Part shown: positions 8,752 through 16,293 of the stretch, piece by piece | How the letters are laid out: every line of letters begins with the position of its first letter | Numbering within the stretch: position 1 is the stretch's first letter | From: Candidatus Riflebacteria bacterium HGW-Riflebacteria-1 | GTDB lineage: Bacteria; Muiribacteriota; Ozemobacteria; Ozemobacterales; Ozemobacteraceae | Assembly (NCBI GenBank): GCA_002839445.1 | Contig: PGYB01000014.1 | Coordinates: 116,791 to 180,790 of the forward strand | Direction: 5' to 3' | DNA: 64,000 bases | Notes under the pieces: generated by a model | Database searches by the model: none | What the model was told of the DNA's origin: nothing | Seen by the model: only the letters and a program-made list of their open reading frames with translations | Translations under genes and position numbers: made by a program

Positions 8752-8780
8752 TTGAAAAAAAACGTGGAAAGGGTTATTTT
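8752..8780 (+). promoter_or_regulatory. Possible sigma-70 promoter of the 63-residue protein gene
   Basis: TTGAAA (8752-8757), a 17-base spacer, then TATTTT (8775-8780). The -35 matches consensus at five of six positions and the -10 at four of six. The start point would be near 8787, giving a 40-base leader to the ATG at 8827. Confidence 0.4.
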
Positions 8781-8826
8781 ATGCGGACTTGTTTACCGCA
8801 AGCATTTCAGGAGGAATTACAGGTAT

Positions 8827-9018
8827 ATGTTGAACAAATCAAAGCCACTCTCTGACGATCAAGTTGTTGAATTGCGTAAAGAAAAAATCGAGCTTAACCG
8901 AAAATCGCGTCGCCAGACCGGTATGAAGGTTGCCTGCACCGGCAAGACCCAGGGACTGCTTGAATGTCAGACCTCAGAAGGTCGCTGTCCAGACTACGAC
9001 ATCTGCCACGCCTCCTGA
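8827..9018 (+). CDS. Small basic protein with four cysteines, unknown
   Basis: The product has 63 residues if it starts at ATG 8827. AGGAGG at 8809-8814 is 12 bases upstream, longer than ideal. The frame is open from 8686, but the upstream part has no ribosome site. The N-terminal half is charged and helical (QVVELRKEKIELNRKSRR). The C-terminal half carries four cysteines (VACTGK, LLECQT, GRCPDYDIC) that could bind zinc or a metal cluster. It is divergent from the sigma-54 activator gene, with a palindrome between them, and convergent with exonuclease III, whose stop is only seven bases away. I recognise no family, and its role is unknown. Confidence 0.6.
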   Translation: MLNKSKPLSDDQVVELRKEKIELNRKSRRQTGMKVACTGKTQGLLECQTSEGRCPDYDICHAS

Positions 9019-9024
9019 TCACCG

Positions 9025-9837
9025 TCAACTGAACTCGACAATAACCGGCGTGTGATCCGATGGCTTCTCCATTGCCCTGATCTCATAGTCGATTGCGGCG
9101 CTGATACAGCGCTTGCGCAGCGCAGAGGTGCCAAGCACGAGGTCGATGCGCAGGCCGCGTTTCGGGTAGTCTTCGAATCCGCCAGATCGGTAGTCAAACC
9201 AGCTGAACCGCTCGTTTGACCCCGGGTGAAGCTCGCGATAAAGATCGTGCAGACCCCAGCCGACAAGCTGTTGCAGCCATTCGCGTTCTTCCGGCAGAAA
9301 TGCGCATTTGCCAGCCTTCAGCCAACGTTTTGCATTCTGTTCACCGATGCCAACATCGAGGTCATCGGGTGCAACGTTCATGTCGCCAACGATCAGAACG
9401 TTATCTGACGTCTTGAAATCAGAGTTCAGATAGGCTGTGAGGTCTGCGTAAAATTTTTGCTTGGCGGGAAATTTATCGGGGTGATCACGGCTTTCTCCCT
9501 GCGGAAAATAGCCATTCATGATGACAAATGGACGTTTCTGTTCGTCGACATAGGTGCCGACGATCAGGCGTCGCTGCGCCTGCGGATCACTGCCAGAAAA
9601 GTTAAACTGCACATCTACAGCCTTTTGCTTTGACAGCAGGGCTACGCCGTAATGCCCCTTCTGGCCGAAAACCTCGGCCTGATAACCCATTTCTCTGACA
9701 GCATCGAATGGAAATGCGTCATTGACGCACTTTATCTCCTGAAGCGCGATAATATCGGGATGGTGTGTTTCGACAAGGCACTGCAGCTGGTGCAGTCTGG
9801 CTCTGATGCCATTGACATTGAACGTTACTATTTTCAT
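9025..9837 (-). CDS. xth: Exodeoxyribonuclease III
   Basis: A Mg-dependent AP endonuclease and 3'-5' exonuclease of base-excision repair, acting in the cytoplasm. The product has 270 residues, the usual length. It starts MKIVTFNVNGIRARL and shows the family motifs in order: LQEIK (metal-binding Glu), YGVALLSK, VGDMNVAPDDLDV, the substrate loop RFSWFDYRS, LRIDLVLGT and the C-terminal SDHTPVIVEF with the catalytic Asp-His. ATG 9837 has GGAAG six bases upstream. It is divergent from the NFACT-R gene, with 83 bases between them. Confidence 0.96.
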   Translation of the reverse strand: MKIVTFNVNGIRARLHQLQCLVETHHPDIIALQEIKCVNDAFPFDAVREMGYQAEVFGQKGHYGVALLSKQKAVDVQFNFSGSDPQAQRRLIVGTYVDEQKRPFVIMNGYFPQGESRDHPDKFPAKQKFYADLTAYLNSDFKTSDNVLIVGDMNVAPDDLDVGIGEQNAKRWLKAGKCAFLPEEREWLQQLVGWGLHDLYRELHPGSNERFSWFDYRSGGFEDYPKRGLRIDLVLGTSALRKRCISAAIDYEIRAMEKPSDHTPVIVEFS

Positions 9838-9920
9838 TAGACTTCCGCCTGCTGGTGATAAGTGAAATTTTATATTATACTAGTTGCCATGACTGTGCAA
9901 ACTGATACTCTGGTGCAGAT

Positions 9921-10343
9921 ATGATAGCAGATCTGAGTACCCTGCGGCGGCAGGCCTTTATTTATCAGCCGGCCGCGGGCTTTATAATTATTGCCGGCCG
10001 CACCAGCAAAGACAATGAATTTATCAGTCTGAAGGTTGCTGCAGCAGACGATCTGTGGTTTCACGTGCGGGGCATGCCCGGGAGCCATGTGCTTTTGCGC
10101 TCGCTAAACGGCGAAGAGCCTGATAAAAAGCTGGTCGAAATGGCAGCTGCAGTGGCGGTCTGGCACAGCAAGGGTCGCAATGGCGGAGTAACACCAGTTT
10201 CAATGACTCTGGCGAGAAATGTCAGCAAGCCATCAGGTTCACCGAAGGGAACGGTTTCGATCAGAAACGAAAAGATCATAAAGGTTCGACCGGCAATATT
10301 GTCAGAAATTAAGCTGCAAGATGAAGATGGAGACATAAAATGA
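9921..10343 (+). CDS. Standalone NFACT-R (DUF814) domain protein
   Basis: The product has 140 residues and is essentially only the NFACT-R/RQC-like domain, which in RqcH/Fbp-type proteins follows the NFACT-N, HhH and coiled-coil parts. The signature DDLWFHVRGMPGSHVLL is present, followed by AVWHSKGRNGG and the basic segment LARNVSKPSGSPKGTVSI. In full-length homologues the domain binds RNA or the 50S ribosome during rescue of stalled translation. Here the absence of the other domains suggests a ribosome- or RNA-associated accessory. Its stop overlaps the start of the EF-hand gene (ATGA), an operon arrangement. The function in this stand-alone form is inference. Confidence 0.88.
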   Translation: MIADLSTLRRQAFIYQPAAGFIIIAGRTSKDNEFISLKVAAADDLWFHVRGMPGSHVLLRSLNGEEPDKKLVEMAAAVAVWHSKGRNGGVTPVSMTLARNVSKPSGSPKGTVSIRNEKIIKVRPAILSEIKLQDEDGDIK

Positions 10344-11047
10344 AAAGAAGCCTGGTATTCTGCATGTGTTTTTGTTCGCTGGTGCTGGCGGCGCAGCAGC
10401 CGGGGCAGCGCTTTCCCAACCGGCCGCGCATTTTTCCGCGCAATCAGGACCGACAAGACCAGGTTGACCAGCCTGACCAATCTGAAGCGCGTCAGGGGCA
10501 GCAAATGATGCAGAACGCGTTCGAAATGCAGCTGGTTGACAGCAATGGTGATGGCGTGAAGAGCGAACAGGAAATTCACGAAGCTGTTCAAAGGTTTTTA
10601 GAGCAGAGTCGAGAACGCAGCCCGCAAAGGTTTAAGAGGATGATGCAGCGTTTTGACACAGACAAGGATCAGCAGATAAGCCGCTCGGAAGCGCTGGCTG
10701 TGTATAAAGATGTTACAGAGCGCTTACGACAGAAGCAGGGCGAAGATGGGCCCAGGCCTGGCGACGGCAAAATCAGTGAGCAGGAGATTTATGCTGCAAT
10801 TCAGGCGAACATAAATAATGAGCGTGTTCGCAATCCACAGCATTACAACATGCTCATGCAGCGATTCGATGTCGACAAAGACCAGATTATCAGTTTTGCA
10901 GAAGCAATGGAAATGCATCGTGATCATGAAAAGCGCATGCGTGAGCAACCAGAGGGCAGCTCTCCACAGGAAGCGCGGCAGGTCAGTGATAACGGATTGC
11001 TTAAAGGAATAAAAATAGAAGGCCTGAACATCGGTTCAGGCCTTTGA
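10340..11047 (+). CDS. Secreted EF-hand protein
   Basis: The product has 235 residues. A signal peptide (MKRSLVFCMCFCSLVLAAQQ) is followed by a Gln/Pro/Arg-rich segment (to about residue 55) and then four EF-hand-like calcium loops: DSNGDGVKSEQE, DTDKDQQISRSE, a shortened GDGKISEQE and DVDKDQIISFAE. They are separated by amphipathic helices rich in Arg and Gln. It is probably a periplasmic or surface calcium-binding protein. ATG 10340 overlaps the stop of the NFACT-R gene by four bases, an unusual pairing of a cytoplasmic RNA-binding domain with an exported protein. The last codons form the stem of a terminator. Confidence 0.88.
   Translation: MKRSLVFCMCFCSLVLAAQQPGQRFPNRPRIFPRNQDRQDQVDQPDQSEARQGQQMMQNAFEMQLVDSNGDGVKSEQEIHEAVQRFLEQSRERSPQRFKRMMQRFDTDKDQQISRSEALAVYKDVTERLRQKQGEDGPRPGDGKISEQEIYAAIQANINNERVRNPQHYNMLMQRFDVDKDQIISFAEAMEMHRDHEKRMREQPEGSSPQEARQVSDNGLLKGIKIEGLNIGSGL
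11021..11042. terminator. Bidirectional intrinsic terminator overlapping a coding end
   Basis: The perfect nine-base-pair stem GGCCTGAAC/GTTCAGGCC has loop ATCG. On the plus strand it lies in the last codons of the EF-hand gene and is followed by only TTT. On the minus strand it is followed by TTCTATTTTT, so it should end the convergent gene at 11089 more strongly. Confidence 0.7.
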
Positions 11048-11088
11048 GAGCGATTAATATTTTACTGACGGCTTAAAAGACGTGCTGG

Positions 11089-11847
11089 TCAGCGACTGCC
11101 GCCGGAAAGAATGTATTCTTCTTCGGTTCCCGGAACATAGAGGCGCGGTGGTTTGTTTGTTGTAAACCCTTTAAATACGGAGTCTCCGGCTATCGTGTAG
11201 CTGGTGATGTCGAGATTTTGTATTGCAAACGAGCAGTTCATAAGCCACTGCACCTGTTCGTTGTAAACATAGCCGGCGAGGTCGACGAGGTTTTCAAGGC
11301 GATCAAGCACGAGAATATCTTTGTTGCCGGCGCCTTCGGGTGGCAGATACATGGCAGACAAGACAAATTGTCTGCTATGTTCAATGTCGCCAACGATTTT
11401 GTCGCGAGTTGCAAAGAAATGCTGGTCGTTGAGAATCAGGGTGATCTCGGAGATCAGCAGAAAGCGCAGGATTTCATTGAGATACTTATCTGACATATCA
11501 TAGGGATCTGATACCTTAAGGCTGTTTTCGAGGTTGTTGATGCCGTTGTGAACCTTGTCGACATCAGAATTCATTTTGTCGCACAGTCCTTGAAACGAGT
11601 CGGAAAATTCGTTTCCGGATGTGCTGACGAAGCCGAGTGTGTCGTAATTTCGGAAAAACACATCGCGCAGTGCATTTATCGCGGCGATAGAAGTTCTTTC
11701 GCTGGAACTGCGGCAACTCGCTGCCAGACGCTTCATGATAGAAAATTTGTTGGCAAATTCACTGCGGGCATTTCCCTGGCTGGCGTTTGCGAATGGCGTA
11801 ACGGCCAGCACCATAGCCAGTACTGTAGAAAAAAGTCGCTTTTTCAT
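11089..11847 (-). CDS. Secreted helical protein of unknown function
   Basis: The product has 252 residues. The N-terminus MKKRLFSTVLAMVLAVTPFANA is a signal peptide with an AxA-type cleavage site. The mature part is predicted mainly helical, with heptad-like stretches (DKVHNGINNLENSLKVSD; LNEILRFLLISEITLIL). Three cysteines are scattered (AASCRSS, GLCDKM, LMNCSF). No catalytic motif is seen. A strong ribosome site, GGAGGAATT, directly precedes ATG 11847. The gene lies just downstream of hslO on the same strand, 22 bases away, and may be cotranscribed with it. I do not recognise a family. Confidence 0.85.
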   Translation of the reverse strand: MKKRLFSTVLAMVLAVTPFANASQGNARSEFANKFSIMKRLAASCRSSSERTSIAAINALRDVFFRNYDTLGFVSTSGNEFSDSFQGLCDKMNSDVDKVHNGINNLENSLKVSDPYDMSDKYLNEILRFLLISEITLILNDQHFFATRDKIVGDIEHSRQFVLSAMYLPPEGAGNKDILVLDRLENLVDLAGYVYNEQVQWLMNCSFAIQNLDITSYTIAGDSVFKGFTTNKPPRLYVPGTEEEYILSGGSR

Positions 11848-11869
11848 AATTCCTCCAATAATTCTCAGA

Positions 11870-12757
11870 CTATTTATTCAGGCTCTCCTGCTCTTTTTTT
11901 TCTCTGAGCAGGCGCGCTACTTCTGCAGTCTCAACGTGGTAAGTGCTGCTGCAGAAATGACATACAACTTCGGGCATTTCATTTTTTTCAAGAATTTCTT
12001 CGAGCTCTTCAACCGGCAGGCATGATATCGAATACAGCACTTTTTCGTGACTGCACGAGCATTTGGCAACGAGAACCCGGCGTTCGAGAATCACCATATC
12101 ATTCAGGCCAAGCATCTTGCTGAGGATCTCGATGTCTACTGCCTGAGCCAGAGCCTTTTCAATGGTTTTGTCATTAAAACGCTCCAGCAGCGGAATAAAA
12201 TCTTCGGATTGACCTTCGGGAAGCCTGCTCATGCAGATTCCTACCGCGTGATGTATGTAATGTTCGCGGCTGGTGGCGCTGATTTCTATGGCCGTCGGCT
12301 TTTGTTGATAATCGTTAAAGTAGCGGGCAAGGCCATGACGCAGGTTCATCGGGTTGCAGTTTATATGATGCTGCGCGATCACACTCCTGCGGTTTGAATG
12401 AATAAAGGTCAGAATGCCGGTGTCGCCGAGCACCTTGGTCAGCGGCGTTGAATCAGAATGATCAAAATCGTTGAGAATCTTGATCATGGTATAGCCGCGC
12501 AGATTGCCATTTCTAGACGCATCTACCAGGCAGCCGCCAATCGGCCCATTGACTTGTGCCTGTAAAGAGATGCGTTCGTCTTCATCACCGAGGTTTGCCG
12601 ATAACAGTGCAGCTGAAACCAGTGCCTCGGCAAGAAAGCGGCCGGCAGTTGGTCCAGAAAGATGCTTTTTCTCGAGACTTTTTGCCGATTCGGTTACGTC
12701 AGCAAAGGTCAGCGAAATCATTTTTTCTTTGGAAAAACCGTAAAAAAGCTGATCCAT
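11870..12757 (-). CDS. hslO: Hsp33 redox-activated chaperonin
   Basis: A cytoplasmic holdase chaperone switched on by oxidation and unfolding. The product has 295 residues, normal for the family. The N-terminal core contains GRFLAEALVSAALLSANL and NGPIGGCLVDASRNGNLRGY, typical Hsp33 sequence. The redox switch is in the C-terminus: CSC at about residue 232 and CHFC at about 265, the CxC...CxxC zinc centre. ATG 12757 has GAGG six bases upstream. A sigma-70-like promoter and an inverted repeat precede it. With perR-katA elsewhere in the window it forms part of the oxidative-stress response. Confidence 0.96.
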   Translation of the reverse strand: MDQLFYGFSKEKMISLTFADVTESAKSLEKKHLSGPTAGRFLAEALVSAALLSANLGDEDERISLQAQVNGPIGGCLVDASRNGNLRGYTMIKILNDFDHSDSTPLTKVLGDTGILTFIHSNRRSVIAQHHINCNPMNLRHGLARYFNDYQQKPTAIEISATSREHYIHHAVGICMSRLPEGQSEDFIPLLERFNDKTIEKALAQAVDIEILSKMLGLNDMVILERRVLVAKCSCSHEKVLYSISCLPVEELEEILEKNEMPEVVCHFCSSTYHVETAEVARLLREKKEQESLNK

Positions 12758-12820
12758 CCGTGCCTCAAGTGTTGCAGATTAATTAGGAAACGCCCGAAAT
12801 CGCCTGAACCGATCGTGGTG

Positions 12821-12838
12821 GCAACTTGTGCAAGTTGC
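12821..12838. promoter_or_regulatory. Inverted repeat at the hslO start site, candidate operator
   Basis: GCAACTTG-TG-CAAGTTGC: perfect eight-base arms around two bases. It begins about four bases upstream of the predicted start point (near 12835) and extends into the leader, so it could be a repressor site or a leader hairpin. Confidence 0.5.
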
Positions 12839-12841
12839 GTA

Positions 12842-12870
12842 ATTATAACCCTGCAGCGGACTTAATTCAA
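12842..12870 (-). promoter_or_regulatory. Sigma-70-type promoter of hslO
   Basis: On the minus strand, TTGAAT (12870-12865), a 17-base spacer and a perfect TATAAT (12847-12842). The predicted start point is near 12835, about 78 bases before the hslO ATG. Confidence 0.65.
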
Positions 12871-12934
12871 TGATTAATATGTATGATGCATTCAGTAATG
12901 AGTTTTGCGAAATACTGGCAAATTATTTTTACCG

Positions 12935-12974
12935 ATGTGTGTGTGGAAATTTAACATGTGTGAAAAGTGCACAT
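12935..12974 (+). promoter_or_regulatory. Candidate upstream activator site for the sigma-54 promoter
   Basis: ATGTGTG occurs at 12935-12941 and again at 12956-12962, 21 bases apart (two helical turns). The second copy forms an inverted repeat, ATGTG-N9-CACAT, ending at 12974. The sites lie about 55-95 bases upstream of the -24 element, the usual place for a sigma-54 activator. Confidence 0.4.
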
Positions 12975-13027
12975 TTATGAAATTCTGCAAACTGGCTTAT
13001 TTGGCTGTTTTTTGTCTTCTAAAACCC

Positions 13028-13042
13028 TGGCACGCTAATTGC
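13028..13042 (+). promoter_or_regulatory. Sigma-54 (RpoN) promoter
   Basis: TGGCACGCTAATTGC matches the -24/-12 consensus TGGCACG-N4-TTGC at every defined position, with GG and GC ten bases apart. The start point should be near 13054. No coding gene follows on this strand before an intrinsic terminator at 13237-13269, and the next gene is convergent. Confidence 0.85.
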
Positions 13043-13053
13043 TTATACCAAGT

Positions 13054-13269
13054 CAGCTCTTTGTCAACAATAGACTGAACTGTCTGGTGCCGCCGCGCAA
13101 GCGGTTGTTACTTACGGCTGCTGTTTTTTTCGTAATGAATAGTCACCCCAGGTTTTCCGCAGTTCAGTTTTTGTATTTACGCTTAGTCGCGTCCCCGCGC
13201 GACTTCACGTATCCTCTCAAAAGATCCTCTCACTTTGCCCCTGGCTTTCTGTCCAGGGGCCCTTTTTTT
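13054..13269 (+). ncRNA. Candidate sigma-54-dependent small RNA
   Basis: The stretch from the predicted sigma-54 start point to the T-run of the terminator is about 216 bases. Visible structure: a CCGC-GCAA-GCGG tetraloop hairpin (13093-13104), which may be enclosed by GCCG (13089-13092) with CGGC (13115-13118), with seven T soon after (13124-13130), a possible early end. A seven-base-pair hairpin AGTCGCG/CGCGACT lies at 13185-13204, and the terminator stem at 13237-13260. The only ATG frame (13135) has no ribosome site and runs through the terminator, so it looks noncoding. Its targets are unknown. Confidence reflects the strength of both ends and the lack of expression data. Confidence 0.6.
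13237..13269 (+). terminator. Strong intrinsic terminator
   Basis: Stem GCCCCTGG (13237-13244) with CCAGGGGC (13253-13260), eight-base loop, then CC and seven T. It is on the plus strand and lies 121 bases from the 3' end of the convergent FAD gene, so it serves the sigma-54 transcript. Confidence 0.85.
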
Positions 13270-13389
13270 CCGGAAAATCCGATTTTACAACAGTGCTACT
13301 GTGTGCGGCAAAATGTTGCAAAAAAACTGCCGCCAGCATCGCGCCAGCGGCAGTTTGGGTTGGTTTTGTCAGGCGCTGTGCGCGGGGCT

Positions 13390-15006
13390 TTACGGGTATG
13401 TTGAAATCAGCTGTTCTGCAGCCTTCAGTCCATCTACCGCCGAGCTGACAATTCCGCCGGCATAGCCAGCGCCTTCACCGGCCGGGAAAAGACCTCGCAT
13501 ATTTTCAGACTGGCCTGACTCATCGCGCAGAACTCTTACTGCGCTTGAGCTGCGTGTCTCTGCCGCATAAACGATACAATCTGCCGGGCTTATGCTGCCG
13601 AGCTCCCGCAGCATGCTCGGTATTGACTGGCGCAGTGTGCGAGTTATGAACTCAGGCAGAATTGCATCAAAGTCAGCCGGTCGCGATCTTGGACAAGAAC
13701 GGTTGGCTGGCAGTTCTGCTGATATTTTTGCGTCGAGAAAATCTTTGAGCATCAGCGCTGGTACTGCAAATCCACCACCGCCGGCTCTGAAGGCCGCCTC
13801 TTCTATTTTCTGCTGAAAATGCAGACCGGCAAGTTGCGGTGCGCTGCCGTTCGCGATCATGTCGGCAAAGTCTTCTGGTTCGACCGGCACGATAAATGCT
13901 GCGTTTCCCCATATGCTGTCGCGGCCTGAATAACTCATGCCGTTGGTAGTCAAAGCGCCGTCTTCAGACGCACAGCAGATAACCAGACCACCAGGACACA
14001 TACAGAAACTGTAGCAGGCTCTGACGCCGCTTTCTGGGCGGCGGGTGACGCGAAAACTTGCTGCCTTTAAGCGGGGATGCGCTGCAAACTCGCCGTATTG
14101 CGAAACGTTTATCTGTTTCTGCGGTGCTTCAAGCCTTATGCCTATGGCCAGTGGCTTGCTTTCAAGCGCGACCTGATTCTGGTGCAGAAGGCTGTAGATG
14201 TCGTGGGCGCTGTGCCCGGTTGCCAATATCAGCCTGTCAGTGGCAAATTCTCTGGTGCCGCACTTGATTCCGCTGATTGCGCCATTTTCGCAGCAAATGC
14301 CAGTCAGCGCGGTGTTGTAATACGTCTCGCCGCCGGCTTCCTCGATCATTCGCCGCATGTTGCCAACTACTTTGAGCAGTACATCGCTGCCCATATGTGG
14401 CTCTGAATCAATGAGAATGTCGCGCGGTGCGCCGCACTGCACGAGGGTTTCAAAAAACAGGCGAATGCGTGGACGATCTTTGCTGCGCGCTGTCAGCTTG
14501 CCATCCGAAAACAGGCCGGCACCGCCTTCACCATAAAGAGCATTGTTTTGCGGATCGAACGTGCCATCGCGCCAGAATTGATCAACTACCGTTTTGCGAC
14601 GATCAGCCCGATCGCCACGTTCAATAAGAATTGGTTTAAGGCCCATTACGGCAAGATGATATGCCGCCATCAGGCCGGCCGGGCCAGCACCGACAACTAT
14701 CGGGCGGGGTGCGCCACTTTTTAATGAAGGCCGGGTTGGCGCGCTTACTAAGGCTGGTTCAGTTTCGAGAACTTCGACGTCTTTTTTCAGCCAGGCTGGC
14801 AGCCGGAAACGGTCGGCCAATTCAAGCTGCACGGAAGCGACAAAGACCGGCGCCGGTCTTCTCGGCCTGGCATCAATTGATCTTTTGACCATTTCAATAT
14901 GAATAATCTCGTCTTCGTCACATTTGAGGCGACGCGCGGCGGCGGCTGGCAGATCGGTCTCCAGGTAATCGAGAGGCAGTTCGAGCTGGCGTAAAATAAG
15001 TTTCAT
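13390..15006 (-). CDS. FAD-dependent oxidoreductase (COG2509-type)
   Basis: The product has 538 residues. An N-terminal domain of about 100 residues (LRQLELPLDYLETDLPAAAA) precedes the dinucleotide-binding fold PIVVGAGPAGLMAAYHLA (GxGxxG) at about 102. Further family motifs are ALYGEGGAGLFSDGKL, LATGHSAHDIYSLL and the C-terminal FAD motif LFPAGEGAGYAGGIVSSAVDG. This matches the uncharacterised FAD-dependent dehydrogenase family COG2509. The substrate is unknown. ATG 15006 has AAAGGAA upstream. It lies 18 bases downstream of a second flavoprotein gene on the same strand, so the two are probably in one transcript. Confidence 0.92.
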   Translation of the reverse strand: MKLILRQLELPLDYLETDLPAAAARRLKCDEDEIIHIEMVKRSIDARPRRPAPVFVASVQLELADRFRLPAWLKKDVEVLETEPALVSAPTRPSLKSGAPRPIVVGAGPAGLMAAYHLAVMGLKPILIERGDRADRRKTVVDQFWRDGTFDPQNNALYGEGGAGLFSDGKLTARSKDRPRIRLFFETLVQCGAPRDILIDSEPHMGSDVLLKVVGNMRRMIEEAGGETYYNTALTGICCENGAISGIKCGTREFATDRLILATGHSAHDIYSLLHQNQVALESKPLAIGIRLEAPQKQINVSQYGEFAAHPRLKAASFRVTRRPESGVRACYSFCMCPGGLVICCASEDGALTTNGMSYSGRDSIWGNAAFIVPVEPEDFADMIANGSAPQLAGLHFQQKIEEAAFRAGGGGFAVPALMLKDFLDAKISAELPANRSCPRSRPADFDAILPEFITRTLRQSIPSMLRELGSISPADCIVYAAETRSSSAVRVLRDESGQSENMRGLFPAGEGAGYAGGIVSSAVDGLKAAEQLISTYP

Positions 15007-15024
15007 TCTGTGTTCCTTTGATTT

Positions 15025-16293
15025 TTATCGGGCTTTACTGGCGCTCTTTATCGCCTGCGCAGCCGACAGCCCTGCCAACCATCCGGTTGAAAACGCCGCC
15101 TGAAGATTGTAACCGCCGGTATCAGCATCGATATCGATGATTTCACCGGCAAAATGAAGATTTGCTATAACTTTTGATTCAAGGGTATTGGGATTGATAT
15201 CGGCTGTAGCTACGCCGCCGGCGGTAACAATCGCCTGTTCCCATGGTGCGTGACCGATTACTTTATAGTGTTGTTCCTTGAGCCAGTTTCGTAGAGCCTT
15301 GCGCTGATTTGCGTTCATCTGGCATGCCTTGAGCTGGCCCGGTAACTCAGTTTGCTTGAGACAGTAGGCACGCATGTCTGCCGGCAGCAGCTTTGCGATA
15401 ATTCCGGTAACATTGATGCCGGGGGTCGCGTCAATTTCTCTTAGAATGCGGCGGTCAAGCGTGGCATGGTCAAGAGCCGGTTTCAGGTCTAATGTTATTT
15501 CAACCTGTTGTCGCTCTTGCAGCGCCTGCACTGCAGCTCTGCTCAGGCTGATAATAATGGGTCCTGCGAGATAACCGTCTAAAAAAGCCATCTCGCCAAA
15601 TTCAGCGGCTGCTTTTTTTCCATTGATGCGCAGCTCTGCCGCGACATTCTTTAAAATCACACTGTCAAGGTTAGCTGGTAGAGGCGTTTCGGGCTTAAGG
15701 GCAACAAGAGAGGGCAGGGGAGTGACAATTTTATGTCCGCAGGCCCGCGCCATCTCGATTCCGGCGCCGGTTGAGCCGGTAAGCGGGTATGACAGGCCAC
15801 CGGTTGCCAGCAGTATTTTTGTTGCAACAATTGTTTTGCCGTTTTCGAGAAATACGCCAGTGCAGCGCTGGTTTTCGATCAGCAGCCGTTTTGCCGGCGA
15901 ACTGGTCAGCAGTTTTACTTTGCGTTTTTCAATAGCCTCATGCAGGCATTTAACCGCGTCAGTTGCGCGATTAGAAGCAACAAAAACGCGCCCGCCGCGT
16001 TCTTCGGCAGTTTTCAGCCCTTCGCCTGCAAAAAATGCAACGAGGTCGGTGTTGAAAAATGCGGCAAAAGAAGCTTTAAGAAAGCGTCCCTGCAGATTGA
16101 AATGCTTGAGAAAGTCGCGCAGCGGAGCTGTGTTGGTAAGATTGCCGCGCCCTTTGCCGGAAATCCCGAGTTTGCGGGCAGGTCTGGGCATTGATTCAAC
16201 CATGCAGACGCGCAAGCCTTCGTCAGCCGCCTTGATGGCAGCCATAAGCCCGGCCGGTCCGGCGCCGATTATTAGAAGATCTATGCTGCTCAA
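15025..16293 (-). CDS. HI0933/YhiN (BaiN)-family FAD/NAD(P) oxidoreductase
   Basis: The product has 422 residues, the normal family length. The N-terminal Rossmann motif LLIIGAGPAGLMAAIKAADEG is followed by the family signature ARKLGISGKGRGNLTN. LLATGGLSYPLTGSTGAG lies in the middle, and TAGGVATADINPNTLESK with FAGEIIDIDADTGGYNLQ at the C-terminus. Members are flavoproteins; a bile-acid-dehydroxylation role (BaiN) is known for one, but most have unknown substrates. The start is TTG 16293, overlapping the stop of the upstream flavin-reductase-like gene (TTGA), which implies translational coupling. Confidence 0.93.
   Translation of the reverse strand: MSSIDLLIIGAGPAGLMAAIKAADEGLRVCMVESMPRPARKLGISGKGRGNLTNTAPLRDFLKHFNLQGRFLKASFAAFFNTDLVAFFAGEGLKTAEERGGRVFVASNRATDAVKCLHEAIEKRKVKLLTSSPAKRLLIENQRCTGVFLENGKTIVATKILLATGGLSYPLTGSTGAGIEMARACGHKIVTPLPSLVALKPETPLPANLDSVILKNVAAELRINGKKAAAEFGEMAFLDGYLAGPIIISLSRAAVQALQERQQVEITLDLKPALDHATLDRRILREIDATPGINVTGIIAKLLPADMRAYCLKQTELPGQLKACQMNANQRKALRNWLKEQHYKVIGHAPWEQAIVTAGGVATADINPNTLESKVIANLHFAGEIIDIDADTGGYNLQAAFSTGWLAGLSAAQAIKSASKAR

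Noticed and set aside
13039..13404. Open frame across the putative sigma-54 transcript (121 codons)
   Set aside because: It begins inside the promoter, has no ribosome site, and passes through the intrinsic terminator. The protein looks random.
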